A DNA stretch of 36,106 nucleotides from CAJBIL01 sp044359525. GTDB lineage: Bacteria > Pseudomonadota > Gammaproteobacteria > Burkholderiales > Rhodocyclaceae. Made by a program: the position numbers and the translations under genes. Positions 1 through 8,196 of this stretch are shown in pieces. The DNA lies in NCBI GenBank assembly GCA_044359525.1, contig JBIKLY010000021.1, positions 1 to 36,106 on the forward strand. The letters run 5' to 3'. Under the pieces are notes generated by a model that was not told the DNA's origin, did no database searches, and saw nothing but the letters and a program-made list of their open reading frames with translations. Numbering within the stretch: position 1 is the first letter of the stretch; the number at the start of each line of letters is the position of its first letter.

Positions 1-37
1 AAAGCTTTAACTCACCAACTGGGTGAGTCGTCATTTC

Positions 38-98
38 AAGCGTTTTCTCTGTTTTCTCTGTGTTTTTCTCCGTGTTCTCTGCGGTTTTTAGGATGAAC
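38..98. repeat. Single arm of a CTCTGYG-type hairpin repeat
   Basis: A run of short iterated units of the form TTTTCTCTG, TTCTCTGTG and TTCTCTGCGG. The same units form the right arm of full inverted repeats elsewhere in the window (5941-6065, 26324-26412, 31433-31533). No matching left arm is seen here, so this copy is truncated or half-formed. A small hairpin, ACTCACC (10-16) with GGTGAGT (22-28), lies just before it without a T-tract. Confidence 0.55.
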
Positions 99-129
99 GC
101 AGTCGGTTCAAACGCCACACTCTGAAAAG

Positions 130-306
130 GACGGTTACATACCGTCACTCAAACGGTGCAGACGCACAACAGACAAACATTTTTACGAGGCCTAAACTGC
201 AGTTGTTGCCTCAGCGTTCCCCCGCTAGCAATGTTTGACCCTCCCTGATACCCATCTCTAACGGTGGGCTTTAAATCCCGCTCCCTAACCGGTGCGGGAT
301 TTTTTT
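130..306 (+). ncRNA. Candidate structured small RNA ending in a terminator
   Basis: There is no credible protein gene in 1-326, but the stretch is rich in secondary structure. Seen: hairpin GACGGT (130-135)/ACCGTC (141-146), and a three-way junction closed by CAAACATT (174-181)/AATGTTTG (230-237) that encloses hairpins GAGGC (187-191)/GCCTC (208-212) and AGCG (213-216)/CGCT (223-226). A rho-independent terminator follows at 274-306. The terminator orientation favours a plus-strand transcript. The local string GCCTAAACTGC resembles part of the 3' half of E. coli 6S RNA, but the overall fold does not look like 6S, so I do not assign a family. It could also be the 3' end of a longer transcript entering from the left. 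Confidence 0.35.
274..306 (+). terminator. Rho-independent terminator
   Basis: Eight-base-pair stem AATCCCGC (274-281)/GCGGGATT (294-301), a 12-nt loop, then seven T residues (300-306). It ends a plus-strand transcript coming from upstream. The A-run on the other side could also let it act on the minus-strand channel gene that ends at 327. Confidence 0.75.
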
Positions 307-326
307 CGTCCGAAATATACCGGAAA

Positions 327-1628
327 CTACGCTGTCGGAGCACCCTCGGAAATCAGCCGCACCTCGCGCTGCGGGAAGGGTATGGCGATGCCGTGCTCGC
401 GGAACACGCGCCAGATCGCCAGATTGATCTCGGATCGAACGATGCCTGTACCTTCTTGCGGGTCGGCAATCCAGAAACCGAGTTCGAGGTTGATGCCGTT
501 GTCGGCAAAGGCCAGCAACAGGGTTTTAGGTGCCGGATCGGAGAGCACTCTGGGCTGGCTCAGCGCGACCTCCTCCATCAGACGCATCGCTTGATCGAGA
601 TCGGTGCTGTAGGCGACCTGCACCGGCAGCACGATGCGTACCTGCGTATCGGCGAACGACTGGTTGCGCACGATGTTGGAGACCAGATATTCGTTGGGGA
701 TGATTACATCGGTACCGGCGATGGTGCGCAAAACGGTGTAGCGCGTTGTAATCTGCATGACCACACCGGAAGTCACCGGATCAACCGAGACCACATTGCC
801 GATACGAATCGAACGATCAAGCAATATGATGAAGCCGCTGACGTAATTGCTGGCGATTTTCTGCAAACCAAAACCGAGACCAACGGCCAGCGCACCGCCA
901 AAAACAGACAGCGCCGTAATGTCGATACCGACCATCGACAGGCTGAGCAACAGGGCGATCACCGAAAGAATGGCCTTGGCCAGTCGCCCGACGACCACAC
1001 GCACGCTCGAATCAAGTTGCTCGGCAGCCGTCAACCGGCCCTCGATCAGGCCGGCAAACCAAAGGGCGACGAGCACCGTGGCAAAAACAGTCACCACCCC
1101 GTTCAACAACAACCACAGATCAAGCTTCTGTTTGCCAACGTGAAAATCAACCTGCTCCAGCGTCTCGATCAATGGATCGGAAAAACCGGTGATATAGAGC
1201 GCCAGACAAAACCAGATGATAAGCGCGATAAAACGCTCGGAGGCCGCCAGCCAGCCGCTTGGCGAAAAGGCGCGACGCAAGATATACAAGGTTGCGCGCA
1301 CCAGCGCCAGAGACAAGAGCAAAGGTACGGCGAGATCAAGCAGGCTGACCGGGCTCCAATGCCCGAGCTTCAGCGTTTTGCGCAGAATCAGCACAAAAAC
1401 CAGCGACAGCAGCGGGAAAGCGAGACGCTTCAGGCTATCGGTACCGAAGGTCTGCAGCGCACTGCGATCAACACCAGGAAGCGCCTTGCTATGCTGACGC
1501 AGACGCCGTGACAGCCACCAGCCCAGCCCCAGACTCAGGCAGAGGGCCAGCGCCTGCCAGAGAAAACCGGGCTGCTGGAAATCCCGCCACAGCTCATTGA
1601 GCAGCGCGAACATCTGCTTCTCGTTCAT
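327..1628 (-). CDS. MscS-type mechanosensitive ion channel
   Basis: 433 aa. A small-conductance mechanosensitive channel-family membrane protein, expected to release solutes on hypo-osmotic shock. An N-terminal region with several hydrophobic segments (roughly residues 20-200) precedes the conserved MscS core, with the pore-lining helix and beta domain around GLGFGLQKIASNYVSGFIIL, SIRIGNVV and NEYLVSNIV. It is longer than E. coli MscS (286 aa), so it belongs to a subfamily with extra N-terminal helices. The start was moved 25 codons inside the longest open frame to MNEKQM. That ATG (1626-1628) overlaps the stop of the RsmB-like gene as ATGA, suggesting translational coupling. Family is confident; gating and ion preference are unknown. 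Confidence 0.88.
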   Translation of the reverse strand: MNEKQMFALLNELWRDFQQPGFLWQALALCLSLGLGWWLSRRLRQHSKALPGVDRSALQTFGTDSLKRLAFPLLSLVFVLILRKTLKLGHWSPVSLLDLAVPLLLSLALVRATLYILRRAFSPSGWLAASERFIALIIWFCLALYITGFSDPLIETLEQVDFHVGKQKLDLWLLLNGVVTVFATVLVALWFAGLIEGRLTAAEQLDSSVRVVVGRLAKAILSVIALLLSLSMVGIDITALSVFGGALAVGLGFGLQKIASNYVSGFIILLDRSIRIGNVVSVDPVTSGVVMQITTRYTVLRTIAGTDVIIPNEYLVSNIVRNQSFADTQVRIVLPVQVAYSTDLDQAMRLMEEVALSQPRVLSDPAPKTLLLAFADNGINLELGFWIADPQEGTGIVRSEINLAIWRVFREHGIAIPFPQREVRLISEGAPTA

Positions 1629-2881
1629 TGACGCTCCATCACCGCCGCAAAAAAGCCATCGGTCCCGTGCTGATGCGGCAGCAATCGCAGACGCTCGCCG
1701 CACGAAATTTCAATCTCCTGCTTGCGCAACACCTCTTCAGCCGAGAGCGAAACAAACTCCGGATGTTTTGCCAGAAAAGCGGAAACCACTGTTTCATTTT
1801 CCGCATCGAGCAGGCTGCAGGTCGCATAAACCAGACGCCCGCCTTTTTTGACCAGCCCGGACGCCGCATGCAGGATGGCGCCTTGCTTGACCGTCAGCTC
1901 GGCCACCGCCTCGGGGGTTTGCCGCCATTTCAGATCGGGGTTGCGGCGCAGGGTACCGAGACCGGAACACGGCGCATCGACCAGCACGCGATCGAGCTTG
2001 CCGGCCAACCGCTTGATCTTGATATCGTTCTCGGACTCGATACGCACCGGATGCACGTTCGACAAGCCCGAGCGCGCCAGACGCGGCTTCAGCTTGGCGA
2101 GACGCTTCTCGGCCACGTCGAAGGCGTAAAGCCGACCCTGCGAGCGCATCAGGGCGCCGAGCAGCAGCGTCTTGCCACCGGCTCCGGCACAAAAATCGGC
2201 GACCATCTCGCCGCGCTTCGGCTGTAGCAGGAAGCCGAGCAACTGGCTGCCTTCATCCTGCACCTCGATGCGGCCGTCAATGAATAACGGGTATTTGGAG
2301 AGCGCCGGCTTGCCAACCAGGCGGATGCCGATCGGCGAATAGGGGCACGCCTCAGCCGCCAGACCGTCAGCCTGCAGACGCGCCAGCACATCCTTGCGCT
2401 CGGCTTTGAGCAGATTGACGCGCAGATCGAGCGGTGCCGACTGATTAAGCCCGACCGCCAGCGGCTCCACTTCGGCCGCACCAAACTGCGCCACCAGTGC
2501 CTCATAGAGCCAGTCCGGCAGATCGCAGCGTACCGCCGGCGGCAGATCCTCCAGCTTGACTGCCTTGGCATGCGACAACCACTTGCCCTCAACCTCGTTC
2601 AGCACGACATCCAGTTCCCGCCGGTTCAGCCCCTGGATACAGGCCAGCGTGGCGAGCAGCAAGCGCCGCGAAGTGACGTCATCGCCACAGCGCGCCGACA
2701 ACGAACGCTTGCGGCGCAGCACGGTGAATACCGTTTCCGCAACGAAACCACGATCCGCATGACCAAGCTCGCGATGCTGACGAAAATAGCGGGAAATCAC
2801 CAGATCGGCAGGAAAAGTCGAGCGCAGCAACTCGGACAGCGCGGCTTCAGTATGGGCAAACAGGGCGGGGGTAAAACGCAT
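1625..2881 (-). CDS. RsmB/NOP-family RNA (cytosine-C5) methyltransferase
   Basis: 418 aa. An S-adenosylmethionine-dependent rRNA m5C methyltransferase. Seen: SAM-binding motif I DFCAGAGGKT (about residue 230), motif IV DAPCSGLG with Cys305, and motif VI ATCSLLDAEN with Cys355. In this family the motif VI Cys attacks the base and the motif IV Cys aids product release. The N-terminal region differs from the NusB-like domain of classical RsmB, which usually sits next to fmt; this looks like the second RsmB-like paralogue common in betaproteobacteria. The target base cannot be read from sequence. Its ATG shares one base with the stop of the DUF3108 gene, and its stop overlaps the channel start, so all three probably form one operon. 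Confidence 0.88.
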   Translation of the reverse strand: MRFTPALFAHTEAALSELLRSTFPADLVISRYFRQHRELGHADRGFVAETVFTVLRRKRSLSARCGDDVTSRRLLLATLACIQGLNRRELDVVLNEVEGKWLSHAKAVKLEDLPPAVRCDLPDWLYEALVAQFGAAEVEPLAVGLNQSAPLDLRVNLLKAERKDVLARLQADGLAAEACPYSPIGIRLVGKPALSKYPLFIDGRIEVQDEGSQLLGFLLQPKRGEMVADFCAGAGGKTLLLGALMRSQGRLYAFDVAEKRLAKLKPRLARSGLSNVHPVRIESENDIKIKRLAGKLDRVLVDAPCSGLGTLRRNPDLKWRQTPEAVAELTVKQGAILHAASGLVKKGGRLVYATCSLLDAENETVVSAFLAKHPEFVSLSAEEVLRKQEIEISCGERLRLLPHQHGTDGFFAAVMERQ

Positions 2882-3843
2882 TATTCTTTACTCAATTGGA
2901 TTTCAGTGGCGACCTGGACGAAGCTATCGCCTTTACGGTCAAGATGCCGGATTTTAACCGGCAGCAGCAAATAGTCGTAGGCCAACCAGAGTTCGGTCGT
3001 CGTATCGCCCTTCACGCGCAGGTGCAAAGTGCGTAAAGAACCCGCGGGCGTCTCGATGACCTCATCGCCCAGCGGTTCAAAGTGATAAGACATATATTTC
3101 TTGCCGGTGGCAATCGGCAGCGTACCGCCCGCTTCCGGATGCGGCAAAAAACCCAGCTGATAATAAAAAGAAAGCAGGTCCTGCGCACCACTGCCCAGCG
3201 GCTGCGCGGCTGAATTCCCCACCTGCACCTGCATCTGTACCCAGTCAAACTCGGCCTTCTCCTTGGTCTCGCGCCCACCGCGTCGAATCACGAAGTGCTC
3301 GGGCTGCAGCCCTTCGGCAGTCAATCGTCCACGGCTCTCCAGCTCAATGCGCACCGGCTTGAACAAAGCAGCCAAACCACTGGTTTCGCTGACCGAAGTG
3401 ATGCGATAGGCGCCATCGACGATCTCCCAGTCATGCGTCGAATCGCCGACGACAAACGCCTGATCGCCGCGATCAACGCGATAACGGATCATCCCTTGCG
3501 CCGGCAAGCGTGGCACGGCCGGCGCCGGTTCAACTGCGGGCGGGGCTGCCGGCTCTGCAGCTGCAGCCGGAACGACGGTTGTGGCCGCCGGCGACTCCGG
3601 CATGGCCAGCACCGGCGATGCGCTCGCCACGGGCGCCACTTTCGGACGTGGCGGTTTCGGCTTGGCGACCGGCTGCTCGCTTACCGTCTGCTGCACCGGC
3701 GGCATCGGTCGCGGCGGGGGAAGCAACTCGGCAATGATGACTGGCGGCTCGGGCGTCGTCGACAAATCAACATCGGTGCCGAACAAAGCCAGCGTATGCA
3801 CGCCAAGCGATGCAGCAAAAGCGATGATCAGCGCAAAGGGCAT
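2881..3843 (-). CDS. DUF3108 domain protein with proline-rich linker
   Basis: 320 aa. Probably anchored in the inner membrane and facing the periplasm: one hydrophobic N-terminal segment (MPFALIIAFAASLGVHTLAL), then a TonB-like Pro/Ala-rich stretch (about residues 25-115), then a DUF3108 domain to the C-terminus (motifs RYRVDRGDQAF, SFYYQLGFL, TELWLAYDYLLLPVKIRHLD). The function of DUF3108 is not established. The open frame runs 93 codons further upstream, but that part is purN read in another frame. The start MPFAL lies 7 bases after the purN stop. It is conserved next to purN and the RsmB-like gene in related bacteria (recalled, not checked). Confidence 0.82.
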   Translation of the reverse strand: MPFALIIAFAASLGVHTLALFGTDVDLSTTPEPPVIIAELLPPPRPMPPVQQTVSEQPVAKPKPPRPKVAPVASASPVLAMPESPAATTVVPAAAAEPAAPPAVEPAPAVPRLPAQGMIRYRVDRGDQAFVVGDSTHDWEIVDGAYRITSVSETSGLAALFKPVRIELESRGRLTAEGLQPEHFVIRRGGRETKEKAEFDWVQMQVQVGNSAAQPLGSGAQDLLSFYYQLGFLPHPEAGGTLPIATGKKYMSYHFEPLGDEVIETPAGSLRTLHLRVKGDTTTELWLAYDYLLLPVKIRHLDRKGDSFVQVATEIQLSKE

Positions 3844-3850
3844 AGAGCGC

Positions 3851-4498
3851 TTAACGCGCAAGCGGGGCGACCAGGGCACCGCAATCGTCCTGCCGGGCGT
3901 CGAACAGCACACGCCCATCGACCAGACGCAGGCGCCCTTCGGCAAACCAGCGCACCGCCAGCGGATAGACCTGATGCTCCTGTGCCAGCACCCGTGCAGC
4001 AAGACTCGCCTCATCATCGTCGTCAAGCACCGGCACCGCCGCCTGCACGATAACCGGCCCGTGATCAAGCGCTGGCGTAACGAAATGCACGGTACAGCCG
4101 TGAATCCGCACGCCTTCTTCAAGCGCCCGGCGATGCGTGTGCAGGCCAGGAAAAGACGGCAGCAACGAGGGGTGAATATTCACCAGCCGCCCCGCATAGC
4201 GGCGCACAAAGCCGTCGGTCAGGATGCGCATGAAACCGGCAAGCACCACCAGATCAGGCGCAAAGCGATCAATCGCTTCGGCCATCGCCGCATCGAAAGC
4301 CGCGCGATCAGCAAACTGTTTATGGTCGACCACACACGTTGGCACACCCTGCGCAGCAGCCGTCTCCAGCCCTTGCGCGTCCGGCCGGTTGGCGAGCACG
4401 CCGGCAATGCGCACCGGCAGCGTACCGGAGGCCACCGCAGCAAGCAGCGCCTCCATATTGCTGCCACGACCCGAGATGAGAATGACGATGGATTTCAT
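3851..4498 (-). CDS. purN: Phosphoribosylglycinamide formyltransferase (GART)
   Basis: 215 aa, normal PurN length. It transfers the formyl group of 10-formyltetrahydrofolate to GAR to give FGAR, the third step of purine synthesis. Seen: the phosphate-binding start SGRGSNM (residues 9-15), the signature NIHPSLLPSFPG carrying the catalytic Asn107 and His109, and Asp145 in LDHGPVI. The ATG (4496-4498) shares one base with the stop (TGATG) of the upstream lipoprotein gene. purM, which acts later in the same pathway, is also in the window at 23785-24834 but in a separate transcript. Confidence 0.96.
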   Translation of the reverse strand: MKSIVILISGRGSNMEALLAAVASGTLPVRIAGVLANRPDAQGLETAAAQGVPTCVVDHKQFADRAAFDAAMAEAIDRFAPDLVVLAGFMRILTDGFVRRYAGRLVNIHPSLLPSFPGLHTHRRALEEGVRIHGCTVHFVTPALDHGPVIVQAAVPVLDDDDEASLAARVLAQEHQVYPLAVRWFAEGRLRLVDGRVLFDARQDDCGALVAPLAR

Positions 4499-5232
4499 CA
4501 GAACTTTAATGCGCCAATGGGAAAGAAAACGGCTGTCGCCACACTTTGCGTAAAGCGTGTGATCGTTCGCCCGTGTTTGTCGGCAACGATTTTTGAAAGG
4601 AAGTCGAGCAAGCCGATGACCCGCCCGAACTCACGCTCGAAACTCAGGTTGGGCGCATTCGGATCAATCTCGTTGGAAAGCAGTACCAGTTCATTGACGC
4701 CATCGCTGTTAAGCGCCTTTGACGACGAAAGCTTCCAGATGGCGATCTCGATATTGCGCGCGCAGTTGTAGAGTTTCTGCTCGTCCAGACTATCCAGCAT
4801 GTAAAAATCGTCCTTGTTTTCGAACGCCGCATAAGTCATGCCGAGCAGGCCGGCCATCACCGCCAGAACGCGGTCGCCCTGATAGCTGGCGTTGAAAGCA
4901 AAGAGTACGGCCGCTCCTTCACGTTTACCTTCGAGCTCCGGAAAATCGACCCGCCCGGCAAACAATCTTTTCAGCGCCGCATCAATGCCCGGCTGACCGG
5001 ATTTTTTCCATTCTTTCGGATTGCGCTTGTAAAGCTTTTCGGCAACGCGCCGCAGGCTGGCCATGATCTCGGCACGGTTGGTATCGACGACGCGGTCAAT
5101 ATCCGACTTGGCAAGAAAACGTGGATCAAAATGATCCGTCTTCTGCCCGTGCGGCCCTATCCCCGATGAGCAGGCGCCAAGCAAAATCCCCGTCAAGGCA
5201 AGGTGCAGAATTGCGGTCGGTTTGAAAGCCAT
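4498..5232 (-). CDS. Putative outer-membrane or periplasmic lipoprotein, unknown function
   Basis: 244 aa. The N-terminus is a lipoprotein signal peptide with lipobox LGAC and Cys21 as the predicted lipidated residue; Ser at position +2 would favour sorting to the outer membrane. The rest is soluble and mostly helical (KSDIDRVVDTNRAEIMASLRRVAEKLY near the start, split here by no gap), with a hydrophobic stretch around VLAVMAGLLGMTYAAF. I do not recognise a domain. It overlaps purN by one base and lies 13 bases after the dedA stop, so it is probably co-transcribed with both. Confidence 0.78.
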   Translation of the reverse strand: MAFKPTAILHLALTGILLGACSSGIGPHGQKTDHFDPRFLAKSDIDRVVDTNRAEIMASLRRVAEKLYKRNPKEWKKSGQPGIDAALKRLFAGRVDFPELEGKREGAAVLFAFNASYQGDRVLAVMAGLLGMTYAAFENKDDFYMLDSLDEQKLYNCARNIEIAIWKLSSSKALNSDGVNELVLLSNEIDPNAPNLSFEREFGRVIGLLDFLSKIVADKHGRTITRFTQSVATAVFFPIGALKF

Positions 5233-5245
5233 GCTGAATGATAAC

Positions 5246-5884
5246 TCACGCCTCCCGGCGGTGCTGCAACCAGCCCACGAACACCGGCACGAGCGAAATC
5301 ACGATGATTCCCACGATTACCAGCGTCAGGTTCTTCTGCACCCACGGGAGATTGCCAAACAAGTAGCCGGCCAGTGTCAGCGAGCCGATCCAGCTCACCG
5401 CGCCGACCAGATTGAACATCGAAAAACGGGCATAGTTCATGGCGCCGATACCGGCGACAAACGGCGCAAAGGTGCGAAACAGCGGCAGAAAGCGCGAAAT
5501 GATCAGCGTCTTGCCGCCGTGCTTCTCGTAAAAAGCATGCGTTTTTTCAAGCGCGGCCTTGTTGAAGAAACGCGAGTTTTCCCAGTGAAAAACCTTGGGT
5601 CCGAGAAACCGGCCAATCTGATAATTGAGCATATTGCCCAGCACGGCAGCGGCAGTCAGCACGGCTATCAAGATGCCGATATTCATACCCCCCAGCGCAG
5701 CGATGGCACCCGCCACAAAGAGCAGCGAATCGCCGGGCAGGAATGGCGTCACCACAAACCCCGTTTCGCTGAAGATGATGACAAAGAGAATGGCGTAAAT
5801 CCACGGCCCGTATTGCTGCACCAGCAAGGTGAGGTGCTTGTCCAGATGCAGGACGATATCGATAAAGCTGGCGAGATATTCCAT
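5246..5884 (-). CDS. dedA: DedA-family inner-membrane protein (VTT domain)
   Basis: 212 aa multi-pass membrane protein. The family is needed for membrane-potential homeostasis and, in some members, undecaprenyl-phosphate or phospholipid flipping. Diagnostic motifs: FSETGFVVTPFLPGDSLLF (about residues 39-57), FYEKHGGKTLIISRFLP and RTFAPFVAGIGAMNY, carrying the conserved Glu and Arg residues of VTT/DedA proteins. From memory it matches E. coli DedA itself more closely than YqjA or YghB, including the N-terminal helix with paired His/Asp. It is the first gene of the minus-strand operon; its upstream region is a large hairpin repeat. Confidence 0.9.
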   Translation of the reverse strand: MEYLASFIDIVLHLDKHLTLLVQQYGPWIYAILFVIIFSETGFVVTPFLPGDSLLFVAGAIAALGGMNIGILIAVLTAAAVLGNMLNYQIGRFLGPKVFHWENSRFFNKAALEKTHAFYEKHGGKTLIISRFLPLFRTFAPFVAGIGAMNYARFSMFNLVGAVSWIGSLTLAGYLFGNLPWVQKNLTLVIVGIIVISLVPVFVGWLQHRREA

Positions 5885-5940
5885 GGGCGGCTAAATGGGC
5901 AAATGGGCAAGGCAATCGCATTTAAAAACCTTGAATCCAT

Positions 5941-6065
5941 CGCAGAGGCGCAGAGGCGCAGAGATGACGCAGAGAAAGTCAAATTCTTACCTGAATTTTG
6001 CTTTTCTCTGTCCCGCGGGATTTGCTTCGCGGCACGTTTCCTCTGCGTCTCTGCGCCTCTGCGTT
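5941..6065. repeat. CGCAGAGG hairpin repeat (full copy)
   Basis: Left arm 5941-5976 is built of CGCAGAGG/CGCAGAGA units; right arm runs to about 6065 in reverse complement (CTCTGCGTCTCTGCGCCTCTGCG). Partial symmetry extends outside the arms: TTTAAAAACC (5920-5930) faces GGTTTTAAA (6067-6075), and GGGCAA occurs on both outer sides. The centre holds a CCCGCGGG palindrome. It lies between divergent dedA and mutL, so each gene's promoter must lie inside or next to it. Confidence 0.75.
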
Positions 6066-6133
6066 GGGTTTTAAAGCCAATGCAATTGCCCGGCAGGTGG
6101 CAAAGGCAAGGATTCTACCGGAAGCCGCACCGG

Positions 6134-6139
6134 TATAAT
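6134..6139 (+). promoter_or_regulatory. Possible -10 box for mutL
   Basis: A perfect TATAAT lies only 6 bases before the mutL ATG (6146). If used, transcription would begin at or next to the ATG, giving a leaderless message. No good -35 is seen 17 bp upstream (GATTCT) and there is no Shine-Dalgarno sequence in the remaining space. Confidence 0.35.
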
Positions 6140-6145
6140 TGCGCG

Positions 6146-7990
6146 ATGCCCGAAACCCGCCTCCCCACCCCTGCGAATTTTCCAACAATCCACCTCCTGC
6201 CCGACCTGCTGATCAGCCAGATCGCGGCGGGCGAGGTGGTTGAACGCCCGTCCTCGGTGCTCAAGGAACTCCTTGAAAACGCCCTCGATGCCGGCAGCAG
6301 TGCAATTCAGGTCCAGCTTGAGGAAGGCGGCGTCAAGCTGATCCGCGTTACCGACGATGGCTGCGGTATCGCCAAAGATGAACTCGCGCTGGCGCTCACC
6401 CGCCACGCGACCTCGAAGATCGCCTCGCTCGACGACCTCGAACGCGTTGCCACGCTCGGCTTTCGTGGTGAAGCGCTGGCTTCGGTGGCCTCGGTGGCGC
6501 GCGTCACGCTGACCAGCCGGCAAAAGAACTCAGCACACGCCTGGCGGCTAAACGGCGAATTGAACTCAACTGCCAATGCAGCACCGGAACCAGCCGCGCT
6601 GCTCGCCGGTACCGTCGTCGAAATGCGCGATCTCTACTACAACACGCCGGCCCGGCGTAAATTCCTCAAGTCCGAAGGCACCGAATTCGCGCATTGCGCC
6701 GAAGCCGTCAAACGAGTCGCACTAGCGCACCCCGCGGTTGCTTTTACGTTGACGCACAACGGCCGGGTCAGCCTGCATCTGGCAAAAAGCGATGCGCGCG
6801 GCCGCGCCGGCGCGATTCTCGGCGACGACTTTCTCGCCGAATCACGCACGCTCGACACCGGCATTGGGCCCGGCATCCGTGTTTTCGGCCAATGCGCCCT
6901 GCCCGCCCACTCACGCGCGCGCAGCGACGCCCAGTACTGCTATGTGAACGGCCGCTTCGTGCGCGACAAGCTGCTCAGCCACGCGCTGCGCGAGGCCTAT
7001 CAGGACATGCTGCACGGCAGCCGCTTCCCGGCCTACTGCGTGTTCCTCGAAATCGATCCGTCGACGGTCGACGTCAACGTCCACCCGGCAAAAACCGAAG
7101 TACGTTTCCGCGACGGGCGCGCCGTGCATCAGTTCGTTTTCCACGCCGTGCAACGCACGCTTTCCAGCTCACTTTCCAGCGAACAAGGCATGCCGAACGC
7201 CAACGCCGGCAGCACGGCCTTTACTGGCGCATTGCCGGGGCAACAAACGTTTGCCAGCGCGTCACGGCCATCCTTCGGCAACTGGGCGCCACGGCAGGAA
7301 TCGCTGCGCGTCAGCGAGCCAGCGGTCGCGTCCTACCTTGCCTTTGCCCAATCGGCGCAATCGGCCCAACCCGAACAAACCGCAGCCGCCCCGGCACACG
7401 GCGAAGCGCCGCCGCTTGGCTATGCACTCGCGCAACTACACGGCGTCTACATCCTCGCGCAGAATGCGCAGGGGATGATCGTCGTCGACATGCACGCGGC
7501 GCACGAACGCATCCTCTACGAAAAACTAAAAACCGCACTCGACGGCCGTCAGGTGTCCACGCAAGCGCTGCTCATTCCCGCCGTATTTAACGCCGATGCG
7601 CTCGATGTCGCCGCCGCCGAAGAACACGCCGAAGCCCTGCACCAACTCGGCTTCGACATCGCGCCGATGGGCCCCACCCAACTCGCTGTGCGCGGCGTAC
7701 CGGCGCTGCTGCAAGCCGCCGACCCCGCTGCGCTTGCCCGCGCCCTGCTCGGCGAACTACGCGAACACGGCATCACACAACTGATGGCTGCACGACGTAA
7801 CGAACTGCTCGCCACCATGGCCTGCCACGGCGCAGTGCGCGCCCGGCGCCTGCTGTCCATCCCCGAAATGAACGCCCTGCTACGCCAGATGGAAGAGACC
7901 GAACGCGCAGACCAGTGCAACCACGGCCGGCCGACGTGGACGCAAGTATCGATGGCCGAACTCGACCGGTTGTTTTTGCGCGGCAAATAG
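6146..7990 (+). CDS. mutL: DNA mismatch repair protein MutL (endonuclease type)
   Basis: 614 aa. Couples mismatch recognition by MutS to strand removal. N-terminal GHKL ATPase: IAAGEVVERPSSVLKELLEN (residues 26-45, catalytic Glu41), DDGCGI, RHATSKI, TLGFRGEAL. Middle transducer domain: YVNGRFVRDK and VDVNVHPAKTEVRF. A Ala/Gln-rich linker leads to the C-terminal dimerisation and nuclease domain with D448-M-H-A-x-x-E454-x4-E459, ACHGAVRA (559-566) and CNHGRPT (591-597). These motifs mark the metal-dependent nicking MutL class found in bacteria without MutH. The frame is open far upstream, but homology begins right after MPETRLP; the ATG at 6146 is the only sensible start, with a TATAAT just before it. 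Confidence 0.96.
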   Translation: MPETRLPTPANFPTIHLLPDLLISQIAAGEVVERPSSVLKELLENALDAGSSAIQVQLEEGGVKLIRVTDDGCGIAKDELALALTRHATSKIASLDDLERVATLGFRGEALASVASVARVTLTSRQKNSAHAWRLNGELNSTANAAPEPAALLAGTVVEMRDLYYNTPARRKFLKSEGTEFAHCAEAVKRVALAHPAVAFTLTHNGRVSLHLAKSDARGRAGAILGDDFLAESRTLDTGIGPGIRVFGQCALPAHSRARSDAQYCYVNGRFVRDKLLSHALREAYQDMLHGSRFPAYCVFLEIDPSTVDVNVHPAKTEVRFRDGRAVHQFVFHAVQRTLSSSLSSEQGMPNANAGSTAFTGALPGQQTFASASRPSFGNWAPRQESLRVSEPAVASYLAFAQSAQSAQPEQTAAAPAHGEAPPLGYALAQLHGVYILAQNAQGMIVVDMHAAHERILYEKLKTALDGRQVSTQALLIPAVFNADALDVAAAEEHAEALHQLGFDIAPMGPTQLAVRGVPALLQAADPAALARALLGELREHGITQLMAARRNELLATMACHGAVRARRLLSIPEMNALLRQMEETERADQCNHGRPTWTQVSMAELDRLFLRGK

Positions 7991-7997
7991 GAGCCCG

Positions 7998-8112
7998 CCC
8001 TCACCGCGCTGCCGCGCGCCCTCTCCCGCAGGAGAGGGCTGAGATGTGCAGCCGCCCGTGGCGGAAGCCCCCGCTTTTCTCCCTCTCCTGCGGGAGAGGG
8101 CCGGGGTGAGGG
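7998..8112. repeat. Nested palindromic repeat after mutL
   Basis: Outer arms CCCTCACC (7998-8005) and GGTGAGGG (8105-8112) enclose two 20-bp near-palindromes, CCCTCTCCCGCAGGAGAGGG (8019-8038) and its exact reverse complement (8081-8100). Transcribed either way it would fold as a cruciform or nested hairpin. This looks like a dispersed REP/MITE-like element. It is part of the extra material separating mutL from miaA and could end mutL transcription, although no T-tract is present. Confidence 0.8.
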
Positions 8113-8196
8113 CCAAGCGCTTCAGGATGCTCGGATCGTTTTGTCGTCCGTCGACGGCGTATTTGAACCAACTGCGATTTTCAGTGGAGCGGGCAA

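Noticed and set aside
130..306. 6S RNA (ssrS)
   Set aside because: Only a short string resembles E. coli 6S; no long closing stem with central bubble is visible.
149..343. 64-codon minus-strand ORF at the window start
   Set aside because: Crosses the terminator and structured element and has no SD or recognisable domain.
264..1511. 415-codon plus-strand frame opposite the MscS-type gene
   Set aside because: Antisense shadow of a clear channel gene; its composition (Gln/Arg/His-rich) is typical of GC-rich reverse frames.
5941..6065. CRISPR array
   Set aside because: Repeat units are only 8-9 bp, contiguous and arranged as two inverted arms; there are no spacers and no cas genes.
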